A DNA stretch of 64,000 nucleotides from contig JAUSND010000025.1 of NCBI GenBank assembly GCA_030646295.1, forward strand, positions 62,001 to 126,000, in the 5' to 3' direction. A model generated the notes under the pieces. The model had not been told where the DNA came from, searched no databases, and saw nothing but the letters and a program-made list of their open reading frames with translations. The position numbers and the translations under genes were made by a program. This DNA is from Moraxellaceae bacterium. Its GTDB lineage: Bacteria > Pseudomonadota > Gammaproteobacteria > Pseudomonadales > Moraxellaceae. Of the stretch, positions 8,882 to 18,132 are shown one piece after another (positions within the stretch are counted from its first letter, which is position 1; the number at the start of each line of letters is the position of its first letter).

Positions 8882-9007
8882 GAGAATTCCGGAAATCAGT
8901 AAAAAAGACCTGACGAAGAGAGCGTTACCCGCCACCCCCCGAGGCTGGTAGCATAGCCCATCCCGCTAACGGGCTGCAGACCAGCCCGGCTTGAGTTTGT
9001 TGCATTC

Positions 9008-10117
9008 ATGTCTGATCCGAAAACCCCCGAAAACCCCGGTGAGAAATCACTGGGCAGTGCCATGAAAGGCTGGTTTGGCCTGAAGCCAGAGACACCCGCG
9101 CCTGACACCACAGCAGCAGCCGCGACCCGGGTGCCGGCAGAGGAAGCCGCACCCAGCCGCGACAGCGACGCCCCGGAGGCCCCGGCCGAAGGCGGCAGCT
9201 TCATGGAGCGCATGAAGGCCGGCCTGTCGCGCACACGGTCATCCTTCAGCAACGGCATGGCCACGCTGCTGATCGGCGGCAAGGAAATCGACGACGAACT
9301 GCTGGAAGACATCGAAACCCAGATGCTGGTCGCCGACATCGGCATTGATGCCACGCGCCGCATCATCGACGCCCTGACCGAGCGCGTCTCCCGCAAGGAA
9401 CTCACACACTCCAATGCCCTGTACAAGGCATTGCAGGGCGAGCTGGCCGAGCTGCTGGAGCCGCATGTCGCACCACTGGTCATCGACACCACGAAGAAAC
9501 CGTTCGTGATCCTCATGGTGGGCGTGAATGGCGTGGGCAAGACCACCACCATCGGCAAGCTGGCCAAGCGCTTCCAGCGCGAGGGCAAGAGCGTGATGCT
9601 GGCAGCTGGCGACACCTTCCGTGCCGCCGCCGTGGAACAGCTGACGATCTGGGGCGAGCGCAACAACGTACCGGTGGTTGCGCAGGGTTCCGGTGCCGAT
9701 TCTGCCTCGGTGATTTTTGATGCCCTGACCAGCGCCCGGGCCAAGGGCATTGATGTGCTGATTGCCGACACAGCCGGCCGCCTGCACACCAAATCCAATC
9801 TCATGGAAGAGCTGAAAAAAGTCTTTCGCGTGATGCAGAAAATCGACCCGAGCGCACCGCATGAAACCATGCTGGTGGTGGATGCCGGCACCGGACAGAA
9901 CGCGCTGTCACAGGTACAGGAGTTTCATCAGGCCGTGGGCCTGACCGGCCTCACGGTTACCAAACTCGACGGGACGGCGAAGGGGGGTGTGCTGTTCAAT
10001 ATTGCCAGTCGCACGAATGTGCCCATCCGCTTTATCGGCGTGGGTGAAAAGATCGACGACCTGCGCCCGTTCGAGGCAAAGGATTTCGTGTCAGCCCTTT
10101 TTGATGACGCACACTGA
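9008..10117 (+). CDS. ftsY: Signal recognition particle receptor FtsY
   Basis: 369-residue SRP-type GTPase that docks ribosome-SRP complexes at the inner membrane. An acidic, low-complexity N-terminal region (about residues 1-70) precedes the helical N domain and the G domain. The G domain carries GVNGVGKTTTIGKLA, DTAGR and TKLDGTAKGG. The N-terminal region is short compared with E. coli and closer to pseudomonads. It leads the cell-division/heat-shock cluster ftsY-ftsE-ftsX-rpoH. Confidence 0.95.
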   Translation: MSDPKTPENPGEKSLGSAMKGWFGLKPETPAPDTTAAAATRVPAEEAAPSRDSDAPEAPAEGGSFMERMKAGLSRTRSSFSNGMATLLIGGKEIDDELLEDIETQMLVADIGIDATRRIIDALTERVSRKELTHSNALYKALQGELAELLEPHVAPLVIDTTKKPFVILMVGVNGVGKTTTIGKLAKRFQREGKSVMLAAGDTFRAAAVEQLTIWGERNNVPVVAQGSGADSASVIFDALTSARAKGIDVLIADTAGRLHTKSNLMEELKKVFRVMQKIDPSAPHETMLVVDAGTGQNALSQVQEFHQAVGLTGLTVTKLDGTAKGGVLFNIASRTNVPIRFIGVGEKIDDLRPFEAKDFVSALFDDAH

Positions 10118-10157
10118 CTTGATGACGAGCACTGATTTTGACGAGTATTGAACGCGC

Positions 10158-10856
10158 ATGATTGTTTTTGACAATGTCAGCAAGACCTACCCTTCCGGCT
10201 TTGAGGCACTGAAGCAGGTCAGCTTTACGCTGGGCACCGGCGAGATGGCCTTTCTGACCGGCCACTCCGGCGCCGGCAAATCCACCCTGCTCAAGCTGAT
10301 CCTGCTCACCGAACGGGCCAGTCGTGGCCGCGTGGAAGTGAACGGCCAGGACTATGCCACCCTGAAGGGACGCGGCATCGCCCTCGCCCGCCGCCAGATC
10401 GGCATGGTGTTCCAGGACCACAACCTGCTGGATGATCGCAGCGTCTTTGACAATGTCGCCCTGCCCCTGATCATCAATGGCCTGGATGCCCGCGAGATTC
10501 CGCGGCGCGTCCATGCCGCACTGGATCTGGTGGGACTGGCCCATCGCGCCAGCGCCTCGCCCGTGACCCTGTCCGGTGGCGAGCAGCAACGTGTCGGCAT
10601 CGCCCGTGCCGTGGTGAGCAAGCCACAACTGCTGCTGGCCGACGAGCCCACCGGCAACCTTGACCCGGAGCTGGCCGCCAGCGTGATGAATATTTTCGAG
10701 GAGCTGTCATCGGTAGGCGTGAGCATTCTCATTGCCACGCATGACCTGCCCCTGATTGCCCGTTACCGCCATCGCCTGCTCACACTGCGTGATGGCCAAC
10801 TGGTGCGCGACAGCAGCGTGGTGGGCGGTAGCAACGTGATGGAGGGATCGTCATGA
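10158..10856 (+). CDS. ftsE: Cell-division ABC ATPase FtsE
   Basis: 232-residue ATPase that with FtsX links the divisome to periplasmic cell-wall hydrolases. Walker A is GHSGAGKST, the signature LSGGEQQRVGIARA, and Walker B LLLADEPTGNLD; the switch His is in ATHD. The stop overlaps the ftsX start by four bases, so the two are co-translated. Length and motif spacing are typical. Confidence 0.95.
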   Translation: MIVFDNVSKTYPSGFEALKQVSFTLGTGEMAFLTGHSGAGKSTLLKLILLTERASRGRVEVNGQDYATLKGRGIALARRQIGMVFQDHNLLDDRSVFDNVALPLIINGLDAREIPRRVHAALDLVGLAHRASASPVTLSGGEQQRVGIARAVVSKPQLLLADEPTGNLDPELAASVMNIFEELSSVGVSILIATHDLPLIARYRHRLLTLRDGQLVRDSSVVGGSNVMEGSS

Positions 10857-11803
10857 GTGCTGGCGCCCGCAAGCCCCGCAAAACCGTATCAACCATCCTG
10901 GCACACTGGCGTGCACACCATGCCCGCGAGGCCCGTGCCAGCCTGCTGCGCCTGCTGTCCACGCCAATTGCCACCACCATGACCATGCTGGTCGTGGCAC
11001 TGGCACTGGCCCTGCCGACCAGTTTCTCGCTGCTGCTCGACAATGCCCGCCATCTGGTCGCCCGCTGGGATGGCCAGGCACAGATATCGCTGTATCTGCG
11101 TCAGGATCTGGCCCAGCCAGCCCAGGAAGAACTGCTGCGCCGCATGGAAGCACGCGCCGACATTGCCCGCGCCCGCCTGATCACACCGGCGCAGGCACTG
11201 GAGGAGTTCCGCACACTCTCCGGTTATGGCGAGACGCTTAACCTGCTGGATGAAAACCCCCTCCCGCCAGTCATTGTGGTGTGGCCTGCCGACACCGACA
11301 CCAGGGCTGTCAGCGGCCTGCGCGATGCCCTTGCCGCCATTCCCGAGGTTGAGGGGGCCGACATTGACCTGGCCTGGGTACAGCGCCTGAATGCCCTGCT
11401 GGAGCTGGGCGAACGCCTGTTGCTGGCACTGGGGCTGGCACTGGGAGCAACCGTGCTGCTGGTAGTGGGCAACACCATCCGGCTGGGCTTTGAGTCACGC
11501 CGTGACGAGGTAAAAGTCCTGAGCCTGCTGGGCGCCACCGATGCCTTTGTCCGCCGCCCCTTCCTCTACACGGGCCTGTGGACCGGACTGGCCGGCGGCC
11601 TGCTGGCCTCGCTGGTGGTGGCGGTGGTGTTCTGGTGGCTGCAGGCACCGGCAGAAGAGCTGGCCGGCCTCTACCACAGCTCCTTTGTCCTGCACGGGCC
11701 GGGCGTGGGCACCGTGTTGGCCCTGCTGCTCGGCAGCGCCCTGCTGGGGCTGACAGGGGCATGGCTGGCAGTCAGCCAGTTGCTGCGGTCGATGACCCGC
11801 TGA
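10853..11803 (+). CDS. ftsX: Cell-division permease-like protein FtsX
   Basis: 316-residue inner-membrane partner of FtsE. The first membrane helix is around residues 38-60 (TMLVVALALALPTSF), followed by a periplasmic domain to about residue 180. Three more helices end at the C-terminus in the FtsX/MacB arrangement. The long cytoplasmic N-terminus is rich in Arg and His. It follows ftsE with a four-base overlap. Confidence 0.93.
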   Translation: MSAGARKPRKTVSTILAHWRAHHAREARASLLRLLSTPIATTMTMLVVALALALPTSFSLLLDNARHLVARWDGQAQISLYLRQDLAQPAQEELLRRMEARADIARARLITPAQALEEFRTLSGYGETLNLLDENPLPPVIVVWPADTDTRAVSGLRDALAAIPEVEGADIDLAWVQRLNALLELGERLLLALGLALGATVLLVVGNTIRLGFESRRDEVKVLSLLGATDAFVRRPFLYTGLWTGLAGGLLASLVVAVVFWWLQAPAEELAGLYHSSFVLHGPGVGTVLALLLGSALLGLTGAWLAVSQLLRSMTR

Positions 11804-11841
11804 CGTTACAAAACCGCATCAGTTCAACACGGTTCAGGGCT

Positions 11842-11868
11842 TTAGCACTCCCGCCCGGTGAGTGCTAA
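11842..11868 (+). promoter_or_regulatory. CIRCE element (HrcA operator) before rpoH
   Basis: TTAGCACTC (11842-11850), nine bases, GAGTGCTAA (11860-11868). Arms and spacer match the CIRCE consensus exactly. It ends 42 bases before the chosen rpoH ATG, so it lies in the promoter or leader. CIRCE is bound by the heat-shock repressor HrcA. The match is seen directly; HrcA control of rpoH is inferred. Confidence 0.9.
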
Positions 11869-11910
11869 TATCAGGAGATGAACCTGAACCCTGATGGAGT
11901 ATCACCCACG

Positions 11911-12771
11911 ATGTCGACCCGCCAAGAGCTAGTGCCGGTTGTGTTGTCGGTTCCCGGGGCCAACCTCGGCGCCTACATGACCACTGTCCACGGCATTCCC
12001 GTGCTGACAGCCGATGAAGAACGCGTCCTCGCCGAGCGTTACTTCAATGAAGAAGACGTGGATGCAGCCCGCCAGCTGGTGCTGTCGCACCTGCGTTTTG
12101 TCGTGCACATCGCCAAGAGTTATGCCGGTTACGGCCTGCCCCAGGCCGACCTGATCCAGGAAGGCAATGTCGGCCTGATGAAAGCCGTAAAGCGCTTTGA
12201 TCCGGGCATGGGCGTGCGTCTGGTGTCGTTTGCCGTGCACTGGATCAAGTCCGAGATTCACGAATACGTGATCCGCAACTGGCGCATCGTCAAGGTCGCC
12301 ACCACCAAGGCGCAACGCAAGCTGTTCTTCAACCTGCGCAGCAAGAAGAAGGGTTCCGGCCGCCTGAGCGTGGCCGAGGCCGAGCGCATCGCCAGCGACC
12401 TGAACGTGACGCCGGAGCAGGTCATCGAGATGGAGGGGCGTCTGTACTCCTTCGATGCCTCCTTCGATGCCGCACCGGACGAGGACGAGGACCGTGCCGG
12501 TCAGGCGCCCGCCTACTATCTGGAAGACAACCGCTACGACCCGGCCGTCCAGCTGGAAGAAGCGGACTGGGAAGCCGATTCCACCGAGCGCCTGATGGCC
12601 GCGATGGGCAAGCTCGACGCCCGCAGCCAGGCCATTCTGGCCCGGCGCTGGCTGGCCGAAGACAAGGCAACGCTGCATGAACTGGCGGCCGAGTACGGGG
12701 TGTCCGCCGAACGTATCCGTCAGCTGGAAAAGAATGCGATGGAAAAGATCAAGGCAACGCTGACGGCCTGA
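11911..12771 (+). CDS. rpoH: Heat-shock sigma factor sigma-32
   Basis: 286-residue sigma factor directing transcription of heat-shock genes. It has the sigma-70 region 2 block ([26 protein letters not shown]), the RpoH box QRKLFFNLR, and a C-terminal region 4 helix-turn-helix ([19 protein letters not shown]). The ATG at 11911 is chosen by alignment with known RpoH starts and because it gives the usual length; GGAG lies 11 bases upstream. An in-frame ATG at 11878 abuts an AGGAG with no spacer, so it is unlikely. A CIRCE element lies just upstream and a strong terminator follows. Confidence 0.93.
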   Translation: MSTRQELVPVVLSVPGANLGAYMTTVHGIPVLTADEERVLAERYFNEEDVDAARQLVLSHLRFVVHIAKSYAGYGLPQADLIQEGNVGLMKAVKRFDPGMGVRLVSFAVHWIKSEIHEYVIRNWRIVKVATTKAQRKLFFNLRSKKKGSGRLSVAEAERIASDLNVTPEQVIEMEGRLYSFDASFDAAPDEDEDRAGQAPAYYLEDNRYDPAVQLEEADWEADSTERLMAAMGKLDARSQAILARRWLAEDKATLHELAAEYGVSAERIRQLEKNAMEKIKATLTA

Positions 12772-12796
12772 CTTGTTCGCCATTGCCCGTTACACT

Positions 12797-12826
12797 AACG
12801 CCGCGCCCGACGCGGCGTTTTTATTT
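12797..12826 (+). terminator. Intrinsic terminator after rpoH
   Basis: Perfect nine-base arms AACGCCGCG and CGCGGCGTT around a five-base loop, followed by a T-rich tail (TTTTATTT). It lies 25 bases after the rpoH stop and closes the ftsY-rpoH cluster. Confidence 0.9.
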
Positions 12827-12879
12827 GTCTTCCGCTGACCTTCACTGCCCTCACACGGACAGTGGAGGGGACACCCGTG

Positions 12880-13251
12880 ATGCCCAATTTCATTTCCATC
12901 GCCAGTCTCAACCTGCTGCTGGCCGTTACCCTCGGTGCCTTTGGTGCCCATGGCCTGAAGGCACGTGTCAGCGCCGAGCAGCTGGCGTGGTGGCACACGG
13001 CCGTGCAATACCATTTCTGGCATGCGCTGGGCCTGTTTGGCATCGGCCTGCTATTGCTCAACCAGCCCGCACTGAATGGTGGCCGCAGCGCCGGCTGGCT
13101 GCTGCAGGCCGGCATCGTGGTTTTTTGCGGCACGCTCTATGCGATGACGCTGGGCGCACCGCGCTGGTTTGGTGCCATCACGCCGATTGGCGGCCTGCTG
13201 ATGATGGCCGGCTGGGCCACCCTGGCCTGGACCACGGTAAAGCTGGGGTAA
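12880..13251 (+). CDS. DUF423 membrane protein (YgdD-like)
   Basis: 123-residue inner-membrane protein with about four hydrophobic helices and the conserved N-terminal GAFGAHGLK motif of the DUF423/YgdD family. The second half carries LGAPRWFGAITPIGGLLMM, also typical. The ATG at 12880 is preferred; the GTG at 12862 lies within the GGAGG ribosome site region. The thiS start follows after four bases, so the two are probably co-transcribed, as in Pseudomonas. The function of the family is not established. Confidence 0.85.
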   Translation: MPNFISIASLNLLLAVTLGAFGAHGLKARVSAEQLAWWHTAVQYHFWHALGLFGIGLLLLNQPALNGGRSAGWLLQAGIVVFCGTLYAMTLGAPRWFGAITPIGGLLMMAGWATLAWTTVKLG

Positions 13252-13255
13252 CGGC

Positions 13256-13456
13256 ATGCAGATCCATCTGAATGGCGAGCTTCATGAATGCCCTGATGCC
13301 ATGACACTGGCGGCACTGGTGGCAACCCTCGACCTCGCCGGCAAACGCATTGCGGTCGAGATCAATGGCGAAATTGCACCACGCAGCCAGCATGCATCGA
13401 TCATCCTGCACGCCAATGACCGCGTGGAAATCGTGCAGGCCATTGGCGGCGGCTAA
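13256..13456 (+). CDS. thiS: Sulfur carrier protein ThiS
   Basis: 66-residue ubiquitin-fold protein that carries sulfur as a C-terminal thiocarboxylate for thiazole synthesis. The C-terminus reads VQAIGGG, ending in the required Gly-Gly. The core (MQIHLNGE... VEINGEIAPRSQH) matches the family. It sits directly before thiG, its partner. No thiF-like gene is in this window, so the activating enzyme must be encoded elsewhere. Confidence 0.93.
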   Translation: MQIHLNGELHECPDAMTLAALVATLDLAGKRIAVEINGEIAPRSQHASIILHANDRVEIVQAIGGG

Positions 13457-13546
13457 GGCCCGACCGGGTAACGGCAGATTCACGGCAGCACATACTCTTT
13501 TCTCACCAGAACAGGCACTGCATTTTTCCTCGCGGCGAAACAGTGA

Positions 13547-14332
13547 ATGAACATGACAGATACCCTCACGATTGCCGGCAAGACCTACTCATCGCGTTTG
13601 CTGGTCGGCACCGGCAAGTACAAGGATTTCGACGAGACCCGTGCTGCCATCGAGGCCTCCGGGGCAGAAATCGTCACCGTGGCCATCCGCCGTACCAACA
13701 TCGGCCAGAATGCCGGCGAGCCTAATCTGCTGGACGTGCTGTCGCCGGACAAATACACCATCCTGCCGAACACGGCCGGCTGTCACACCGCCGACGATGC
13801 CGTGCGCACCTGCCGTCTGGCCCGCGAACTGCTGGACGGTCACAAGCTGGTGAAGCTGGAAGTGCTGGCCAATGACCACACCCTGTATCCGAATGTCATC
13901 GAGACCCTGAAGGCCGCCGAAGTGCTGGTGAAGGACGGCTTTGACGTGATGGTCTACACCTCGGATGACCCGATCATCGCCAGGCAACTCGAAGAGATCG
14001 GCTGTGTGGCGGTGATGCCGCTGGGCTCGCTGATCGGCTCCGGCCTGGGCATCGTCAATCCCTACAACCTGCGCATCATCCTCGACCAGGCAAAAGTGCC
14101 GGTGCTGGTGGATGCCGGCGTCGGCACCGCCTCAGATGCCGCCTATGCCATGGAGCTGGGTTGCGAGGCCGTGCTGATGAACACCGCCATCGCGAAAGCA
14201 AACAACCCGGTGCTGATGGCCTCGGCCATGAAGAAGGCCATCGAGGCCGGCCGCGAAGCTTTTCTGGCCGGCCGCATGGAGAAGAAGCTGTACGGCTCTG
14301 CCTCCAGCCCGCTCACCGGCAAGTTTTTCTAA
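13547..14332 (+). CDS. thiG: Thiazole synthase ThiG
   Basis: 261-residue TIM-barrel enzyme that condenses 1-deoxy-xylulose 5-phosphate, dehydroglycine and ThiS thiocarboxylate into the thiazole phosphate of thiamine. Typical parts are the start [12 protein letters not shown], the Schiff-base lysine region KLEVL, and the phosphate-binding [21 protein letters not shown]. It follows thiS after 90 bases and ends in a hairpin terminator. Confidence 0.95.
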   Translation: MNMTDTLTIAGKTYSSRLLVGTGKYKDFDETRAAIEASGAEIVTVAIRRTNIGQNAGEPNLLDVLSPDKYTILPNTAGCHTADDAVRTCRLARELLDGHKLVKLEVLANDHTLYPNVIETLKAAEVLVKDGFDVMVYTSDDPIIARQLEEIGCVAVMPLGSLIGSGLGIVNPYNLRIILDQAKVPVLVDAGVGTASDAAYAMELGCEAVLMNTAIAKANNPVLMASAMKKAIEAGREAFLAGRMEKKLYGSASSPLTGKFF

Positions 14333-14341
14333 GCCGATCCG

Positions 14342-14384
14342 ATATCGCGCGATTAACCGCGCGATATTCCGTTTTTCATTTTTT
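14342..14384 (+). terminator. Intrinsic terminator after thiG
   Basis: Perfect ten-base arms ATATCGCGCG (14342-14351) and CGCGCGATAT (14358-14367) around six bases. T-rich sequence (GTTTTTC, then TTTTTT) begins about four bases later. It lies nine bases after the thiG stop, just before trmB. Confidence 0.75.
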
Positions 14385-14397
14385 GCCGGACGCCACC

Positions 14398-15123
14398 GTG
14401 ACCGATAGCCATGTGAAGCCAGAACCGACCACCGCCTCCACTGGCGAAAAAGTGATGCGTCGCATCCAGACCTTCATGCGCCGTTCCTCGCCGTTCACCG
14501 CCTCGCAGAAACAGGGCATGGCAGAATTTGCGCCGAAGTTCCTGCTGCCGCGCTCGCGCGAGCCCTTTGTCGCCAAAGACGTGTTTGGTCGCGATGCGCC
14601 ACTGACCGTCGAAGTCGGCTTCGGCATGGGTTACACGCTGGCGGAAATGGCGAAGGCGGCACCGGAGCGCGACTTCATCGGCATCGAGATCCACGAACCC
14701 GGTGTGGCACAACTCTGCTTTGAGCTCGGCACGCAGAACATCACCAATGTGCGCATCCTGGACGAGGATGCACTGGAATTGCTGGAGATGCGTTTTGCCG
14801 ATGGCAGCATCGACACCTTCCAGCTGTTCTTTCCTGACCCCTGGCAGAAGGCACGCCATTACAAGCGCCGTTTCGTGAACCACGCCAATGCCGCACTGAT
14901 CCTTCGCAAGCTGAAAACCGGCGGCATTTTCCACATGGCCACCGACTGGCAGAACTATGCGGAGTGGATGCTGGAGCACATGGAAACGGCGCCGGGTTAC
15001 GAGAATGTCGCGGGCAAGGGCAACTATCACCCGCGCCCGGATTTCCGTCCGCTGACCAAATTCGAGATCCGCGGCCACAAGGCCGGCCACGGTGTGTGGG
15101 ACCTGATTTACCGCAAGCAGTGA
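14398..15123 (+). CDS. trmB: tRNA (guanine-N7)-methyltransferase TrmB
   Basis: 241-residue SAM-dependent enzyme making m7G46 in tRNA. Diagnostic segments are VEVGFGMGYTLAEMA (SAM site), IGIEIHEPGV, and the catalytic FFPDPWQKARHYKRR, with KFEIRGHKAGHGVWDL near the C-terminus. The GTG at 14398 gives the usual family length and has CCGGA upstream. An in-frame ATG at 14455 would remove 19 residues. Confidence 0.93.
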   Translation: MTDSHVKPEPTTASTGEKVMRRIQTFMRRSSPFTASQKQGMAEFAPKFLLPRSREPFVAKDVFGRDAPLTVEVGFGMGYTLAEMAKAAPERDFIGIEIHEPGVAQLCFELGTQNITNVRILDEDALELLEMRFADGSIDTFQLFFPDPWQKARHYKRRFVNHANAALILRKLKTGGIFHMATDWQNYAEWMLEHMETAPGYENVAGKGNYHPRPDFRPLTKFEIRGHKAGHGVWDLIYRKQ

Positions 15124-15202
15124 GTGAGGGCGTGCGCACGTTACGCCCGTTAGTTGTCACGGAGGATTTTTCCGGTGCGGCATTGCGAATATCGCAGAAC
15201 AG

Positions 15203-16375
15203 CTAGGCCAGAAAAGCGTTCAGGACCTGATTCAGGTAATTGAAGCCGGTTGCAGTACACACCAACCGGTTTTCATCAGGCACCAGCAGATTCCTGCGCC
15301 GCAAATCCGCCAGCACCGGTGCAATCCGTTCCAGCGCCAGGCCCGTGCGTTCGGCAAACAGCACCGATGACACCCCGTCACGCAACCGCAATGCATTCAG
15401 CATGAACTCGAAAGCAAGCTCATCATTATCGACCCGCGCTGCCTCCGGTCCGAAGCGGCCGGTGTTGAGGCCGGCCAGATAATCGCGCGGCAAGCGGGTG
15501 CGTGCATGGCGCCAGATGCCTGCATGCTCGCCGTCGGCATGCGTGATCTTGCCGTGGGCGCCGGCCCCGATCGCCAGATAATCGCCAAACTCCCAGTACA
15601 GCCGGTTGTGACGGCACTGGTGTCCGGGCCCTGCGTAGGCCGACACTTCGTATTGCTCGTAACCTGCTGCTGCCAACCTTGCCTGCCCTGCTTCCTGGAT
15701 GGCCCACAAGGCATCATCCTCGGGCAGCAAGGGCCGTTCGCGATAAAACACCGTGTTGGGCTCTATGGTCAGCTGATACCAGGACAGGTGGGTGGGCGCG
15801 AGTGCAATGGCCTGCTCCAGATCGGCGAGCGCCATGTCGACGCTTTGCCCGGGCAGGCCGTGCATGAGATCGAGATTAAAATTGGTAAAGCCGGACGCGC
15901 GCGCCGTTTCTGCCGCACGCACCGCTTCGGCACGACCATGGATGCGCCCCAGCTTTTGCAACTGCAGAGGATCAAAACTCTGCACCCCGATCGACAGGCG
16001 ATTGATGCCCGCCTCGCGATAACCCGTAAACCGGGCCTGCTCTACCGTGCCGGGATTGGCCTCCAGCGTGATCTCGGCGTCCGCAGCAAAGGCAAACATG
16101 GCGCGCAGCCCGTCGAACAGCGTCTGGTAAGCCTCCGGCGAAAACAGTGATGGCGTACCACCACCAATAAAGACCGACGCAATCTCGCGCCCCTGCACGC
16201 CAGCCAGTTGTTGGCGTGCATCCATCAGCAACGCCCGTACATAATCGGCTTCGGGCAGTGCCGCAGCTGCCTCATGCGAATTGAAGTCGCAATACGGGCA
16301 TTTGCGCACGCACCATGGCACGTGAATGTAGAGCGCGAGCGGCGGCAATGCGATCATGGGAACATCTGCACTCAT
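15203..16375 (-). CDS. hemW: Radical SAM protein HemW
   Basis: 390-residue radical SAM protein of the HemW/HemN-like group, thought to handle heme rather than oxidise coproporphyrinogen. The cluster motif is CVRKCPYCDF (CxxxCxxC) in YIHVPWCVRKCPYC near residue 20; GGGTPS and the LMHGLPGQ segment are also typical. It is divergent from the EVE-domain gene. It lies downstream of rdgB as in E. coli and Pseudomonas, though with the EVE gene between them on the other strand. Confidence 0.92.
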   Translation of the reverse strand: MSADVPMIALPPLALYIHVPWCVRKCPYCDFNSHEAAAALPEADYVRALLMDARQQLAGVQGREIASVFIGGGTPSLFSPEAYQTLFDGLRAMFAFAADAEITLEANPGTVEQARFTGYREAGINRLSIGVQSFDPLQLQKLGRIHGRAEAVRAAETARASGFTNFNLDLMHGLPGQSVDMALADLEQAIALAPTHLSWYQLTIEPNTVFYRERPLLPEDDALWAIQEAGQARLAAAGYEQYEVSAYAGPGHQCRHNRLYWEFGDYLAIGAGAHGKITHADGEHAGIWRHARTRLPRDYLAGLNTGRFGPEAARVDNDELAFEFMLNALRLRDGVSSVLFAERTGLALERIAPVLADLRRRNLLVPDENRLVCTATGFNYLNQVLNAFLA

Positions 16376-16465
16376 ACAAGAACCGGCAATGGTCGGTTAC
16401 ACGACTGGACAACAACAGGCCAAAACAGACCAACAACGGGCCAACTTCAGTCCACAGGAGACGCC

Positions 16466-16915
16466 ATGGCAGCCTGGCTATTGAAATCGGAACCGTCCGT
16501 GTTTTCGATTGACGATCTGCAACAACGGGGCACTGCCCTGTGGGACGGCGTGCGCAATTATCAGGCGCGTAATTTCCTGCGCGCCATGCAGGCTGGCGAT
16601 GAAGCCCTATTCTACCACTCGAGCTGCGCCGAACCCGGGATTGTCGGACGGATGACCATTGTGCGGACCGCCTACCCGGACCCCACCCAGTTCAATCCGG
16701 ACAGCCCTTACTTCGACCCGAAGTCCCCGGCCGGCACGCCGCGATGGGACAGTGTGGATGTCTGTTTTGCCGAAAAATTTTCACGCGGGCTGACACTGAC
16801 TGAACTGAAAGCCGTACCGGCACTGGCAGGACTGGCGCTGGTACAAAAAGGTTCACGCCTGTCGGTGATGCCGGTATCAGCCGCCGAATGGAAAACGATC
16901 CTGGAAATGGCGTAA
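16466..16915 (+). CDS. EVE-domain protein (thymocyte nuclear protein 1 type)
   Basis: 149-residue single EVE domain. It opens with AAWLLKSEPSVFSIDDL and contains WDGVRNYQARNFLR and LFYHSS, all highly conserved in this PUA-related family. EVE domains are thought to bind modified bases in DNA or RNA. AGGAG lies five bases before the ATG at 16466. An upstream in-frame extension back to about 16208 is antisense to hemW and not used. It is convergent with rdgB. Confidence 0.88.
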   Translation: MAAWLLKSEPSVFSIDDLQQRGTALWDGVRNYQARNFLRAMQAGDEALFYHSSCAEPGIVGRMTIVRTAYPDPTQFNPDSPYFDPKSPAGTPRWDSVDVCFAEKFSRGLTLTELKAVPALAGLALVQKGSRLSVMPVSAAEWKTILEMA

Positions 16916-16918
16916 GTA

Positions 16919-17524
16919 TCAGTCGTGCAGGAAGGCCGCAACGCGCGCCTTCAGTTGCTGCAATGCCTGGCCGCGATGACTGAGTGCATTCTTGCGCTCA
17001 CGCGGCAACTCGGCACTGCTCATGTTGTCCGCTGGCACCAGAAAAAGCGGATCATAGCCAAACCCCTGATCACCACGCGGCTGTTCGAGAATCTCGCCGG
17101 CCCACTCGCCCTGACAGATCAGCGGCAAGGGGTCATCGGCATGCCGCACCAGCACCAGCACGCAGACAAACCGCGCCACCAGCGGTGCTTGCGCACGACA
17201 GGGCAGCAGGTCCTGCAGCAGCTTGCGGTTATTGTCTGCATCGGTGGCACCCGCACCCGCGTAGCGCGCAGAATAAATCCCGGGGGCGCCGCCCAGTACA
17301 TCGACACACAGGCCGGAATCATCGGCCAGCGCCGGCAGGCCGGTAATGCGCGCGGCATGTCGCGCCTTCAGGATGGCATTCTCGACAAAACTGAGGCCGG
17401 TCTCGTCGGCATCAGACACACCCAGATCTTTTTGCGACAGGATCTCGAAGGACTGGTCGGCGAGCAGTGCACGCAACTCCTTCAGCTTGCCGGCATTGCC
17501 GGTGGCAAGAACGATTTTCTGCAT
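16919..17524 (-). CDS. rdgB: Non-canonical purine NTP pyrophosphatase RdgB
   Basis: 201-residue Ham1/RdgB enzyme that hydrolyses dITP, ITP and XTP to keep deaminated purines out of DNA and RNA. Signatures are the N-terminal [39 protein letters not shown], and the C-terminal FGYDPLF and [10 protein letters not shown]. It follows metW by 17 bases and is likely in the same transcript. Confidence 0.94.
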   Translation of the reverse strand: MQKIVLATGNAGKLKELRALLADQSFEILSQKDLGVSDADETGLSFVENAILKARHAARITGLPALADDSGLCVDVLGGAPGIYSARYAGAGATDADNNRKLLQDLLPCRAQAPLVARFVCVLVLVRHADDPLPLICQGEWAGEILEQPRGDQGFGYDPLFLVPADNMSSAELPRERKNALSHRGQALQQLKARVAAFLHD

Positions 17525-17541
17525 GATGGTTTCCGGACGAC

Positions 17542-18132
17542 TCAGCGCGTCAGACGGTAAATGGCCACTTCGCCGAACAGGTTGGGAAACAGCCGGGCGA
17601 GCACGCTGCCCTGCTGACCGCCGTCGACAGCGATGCGATCCAGTACCCGGATGCCTTTTTCACGACAGAGCGCATCAAAGTCGTTGAACGTGCACAGATG
17701 GATGTTGGGGGTGTTGTACCAGGTGTAGGGCAAGGCCTCCGACACCGGCATCATGCCCCTGAAGGTCAGGTAAAACCGCGTGGTCCAGTGGGCAAAATTC
17801 GGAAAGGTGATGATGACCTCACGCCCGACACGGAGCATGTCCTCCAGCAGCACATCCGGCTTTTCCACTGCCTGCAGTGCCTGGGTCATGATCACGGTAT
17901 CAAAGCTGGCATCGCCAAGATTGCCCAGACCGACATTGAGGTTCTGTTCGACCACATTGATGCCGCGACTGATGCAGGCCGTGATGCGATCCGCATCAAT
18001 TTCGACGCCGTAGCCACGCACGGCAAAATTGTCGCGCAGATGCACCAGCAATTCGCCATCACCACAACCAAGATCGAGTACGCGGGAGCCTGGCATCACC
18101 CACTTCTCGGCAAGCGCGAGATCAAGACGCAT
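17542..18132 (-). CDS. metW: Methionine biosynthesis protein MetW
   Basis: 196-residue SAM-methyltransferase-like protein with [13 protein letters not shown] as the SAM motif. MetW is needed with MetX for homoserine acylation in several proteobacteria; its own chemistry is not well defined. The start lies inside the metX 3' end (11-base overlap), so the two are translationally coupled, as expected for partners. Confidence 0.92.
   Translation of the reverse strand: MRLDLALAEKWVMPGSRVLDLGCGDGELLVHLRDNFAVRGYGVEIDADRITACISRGINVVEQNLNVGLGNLGDASFDTVIMTQALQAVEKPDVLLEDMLRVGREVIITFPNFAHWTTRFYLTFRGMMPVSEALPYTWYNTPNIHLCTFNDFDALCREKGIRVLDRIAVDGGQQGSVLARLFPNLFGEVAIYRLTR

Noticed and set aside
13150-13256. 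Thiamine (TPP) riboswitch before thiS
   Set aside because: thiS starts four bases after the DUF423 gene, leaving no room, and no TPP-box sequence was recognised upstream.
16208-16465. N-terminal extension of the EVE-domain gene
   Set aside because: The region is antisense to hemW and its promoter; the ATG at 16466 has a strong AGGAG and starts the domain.
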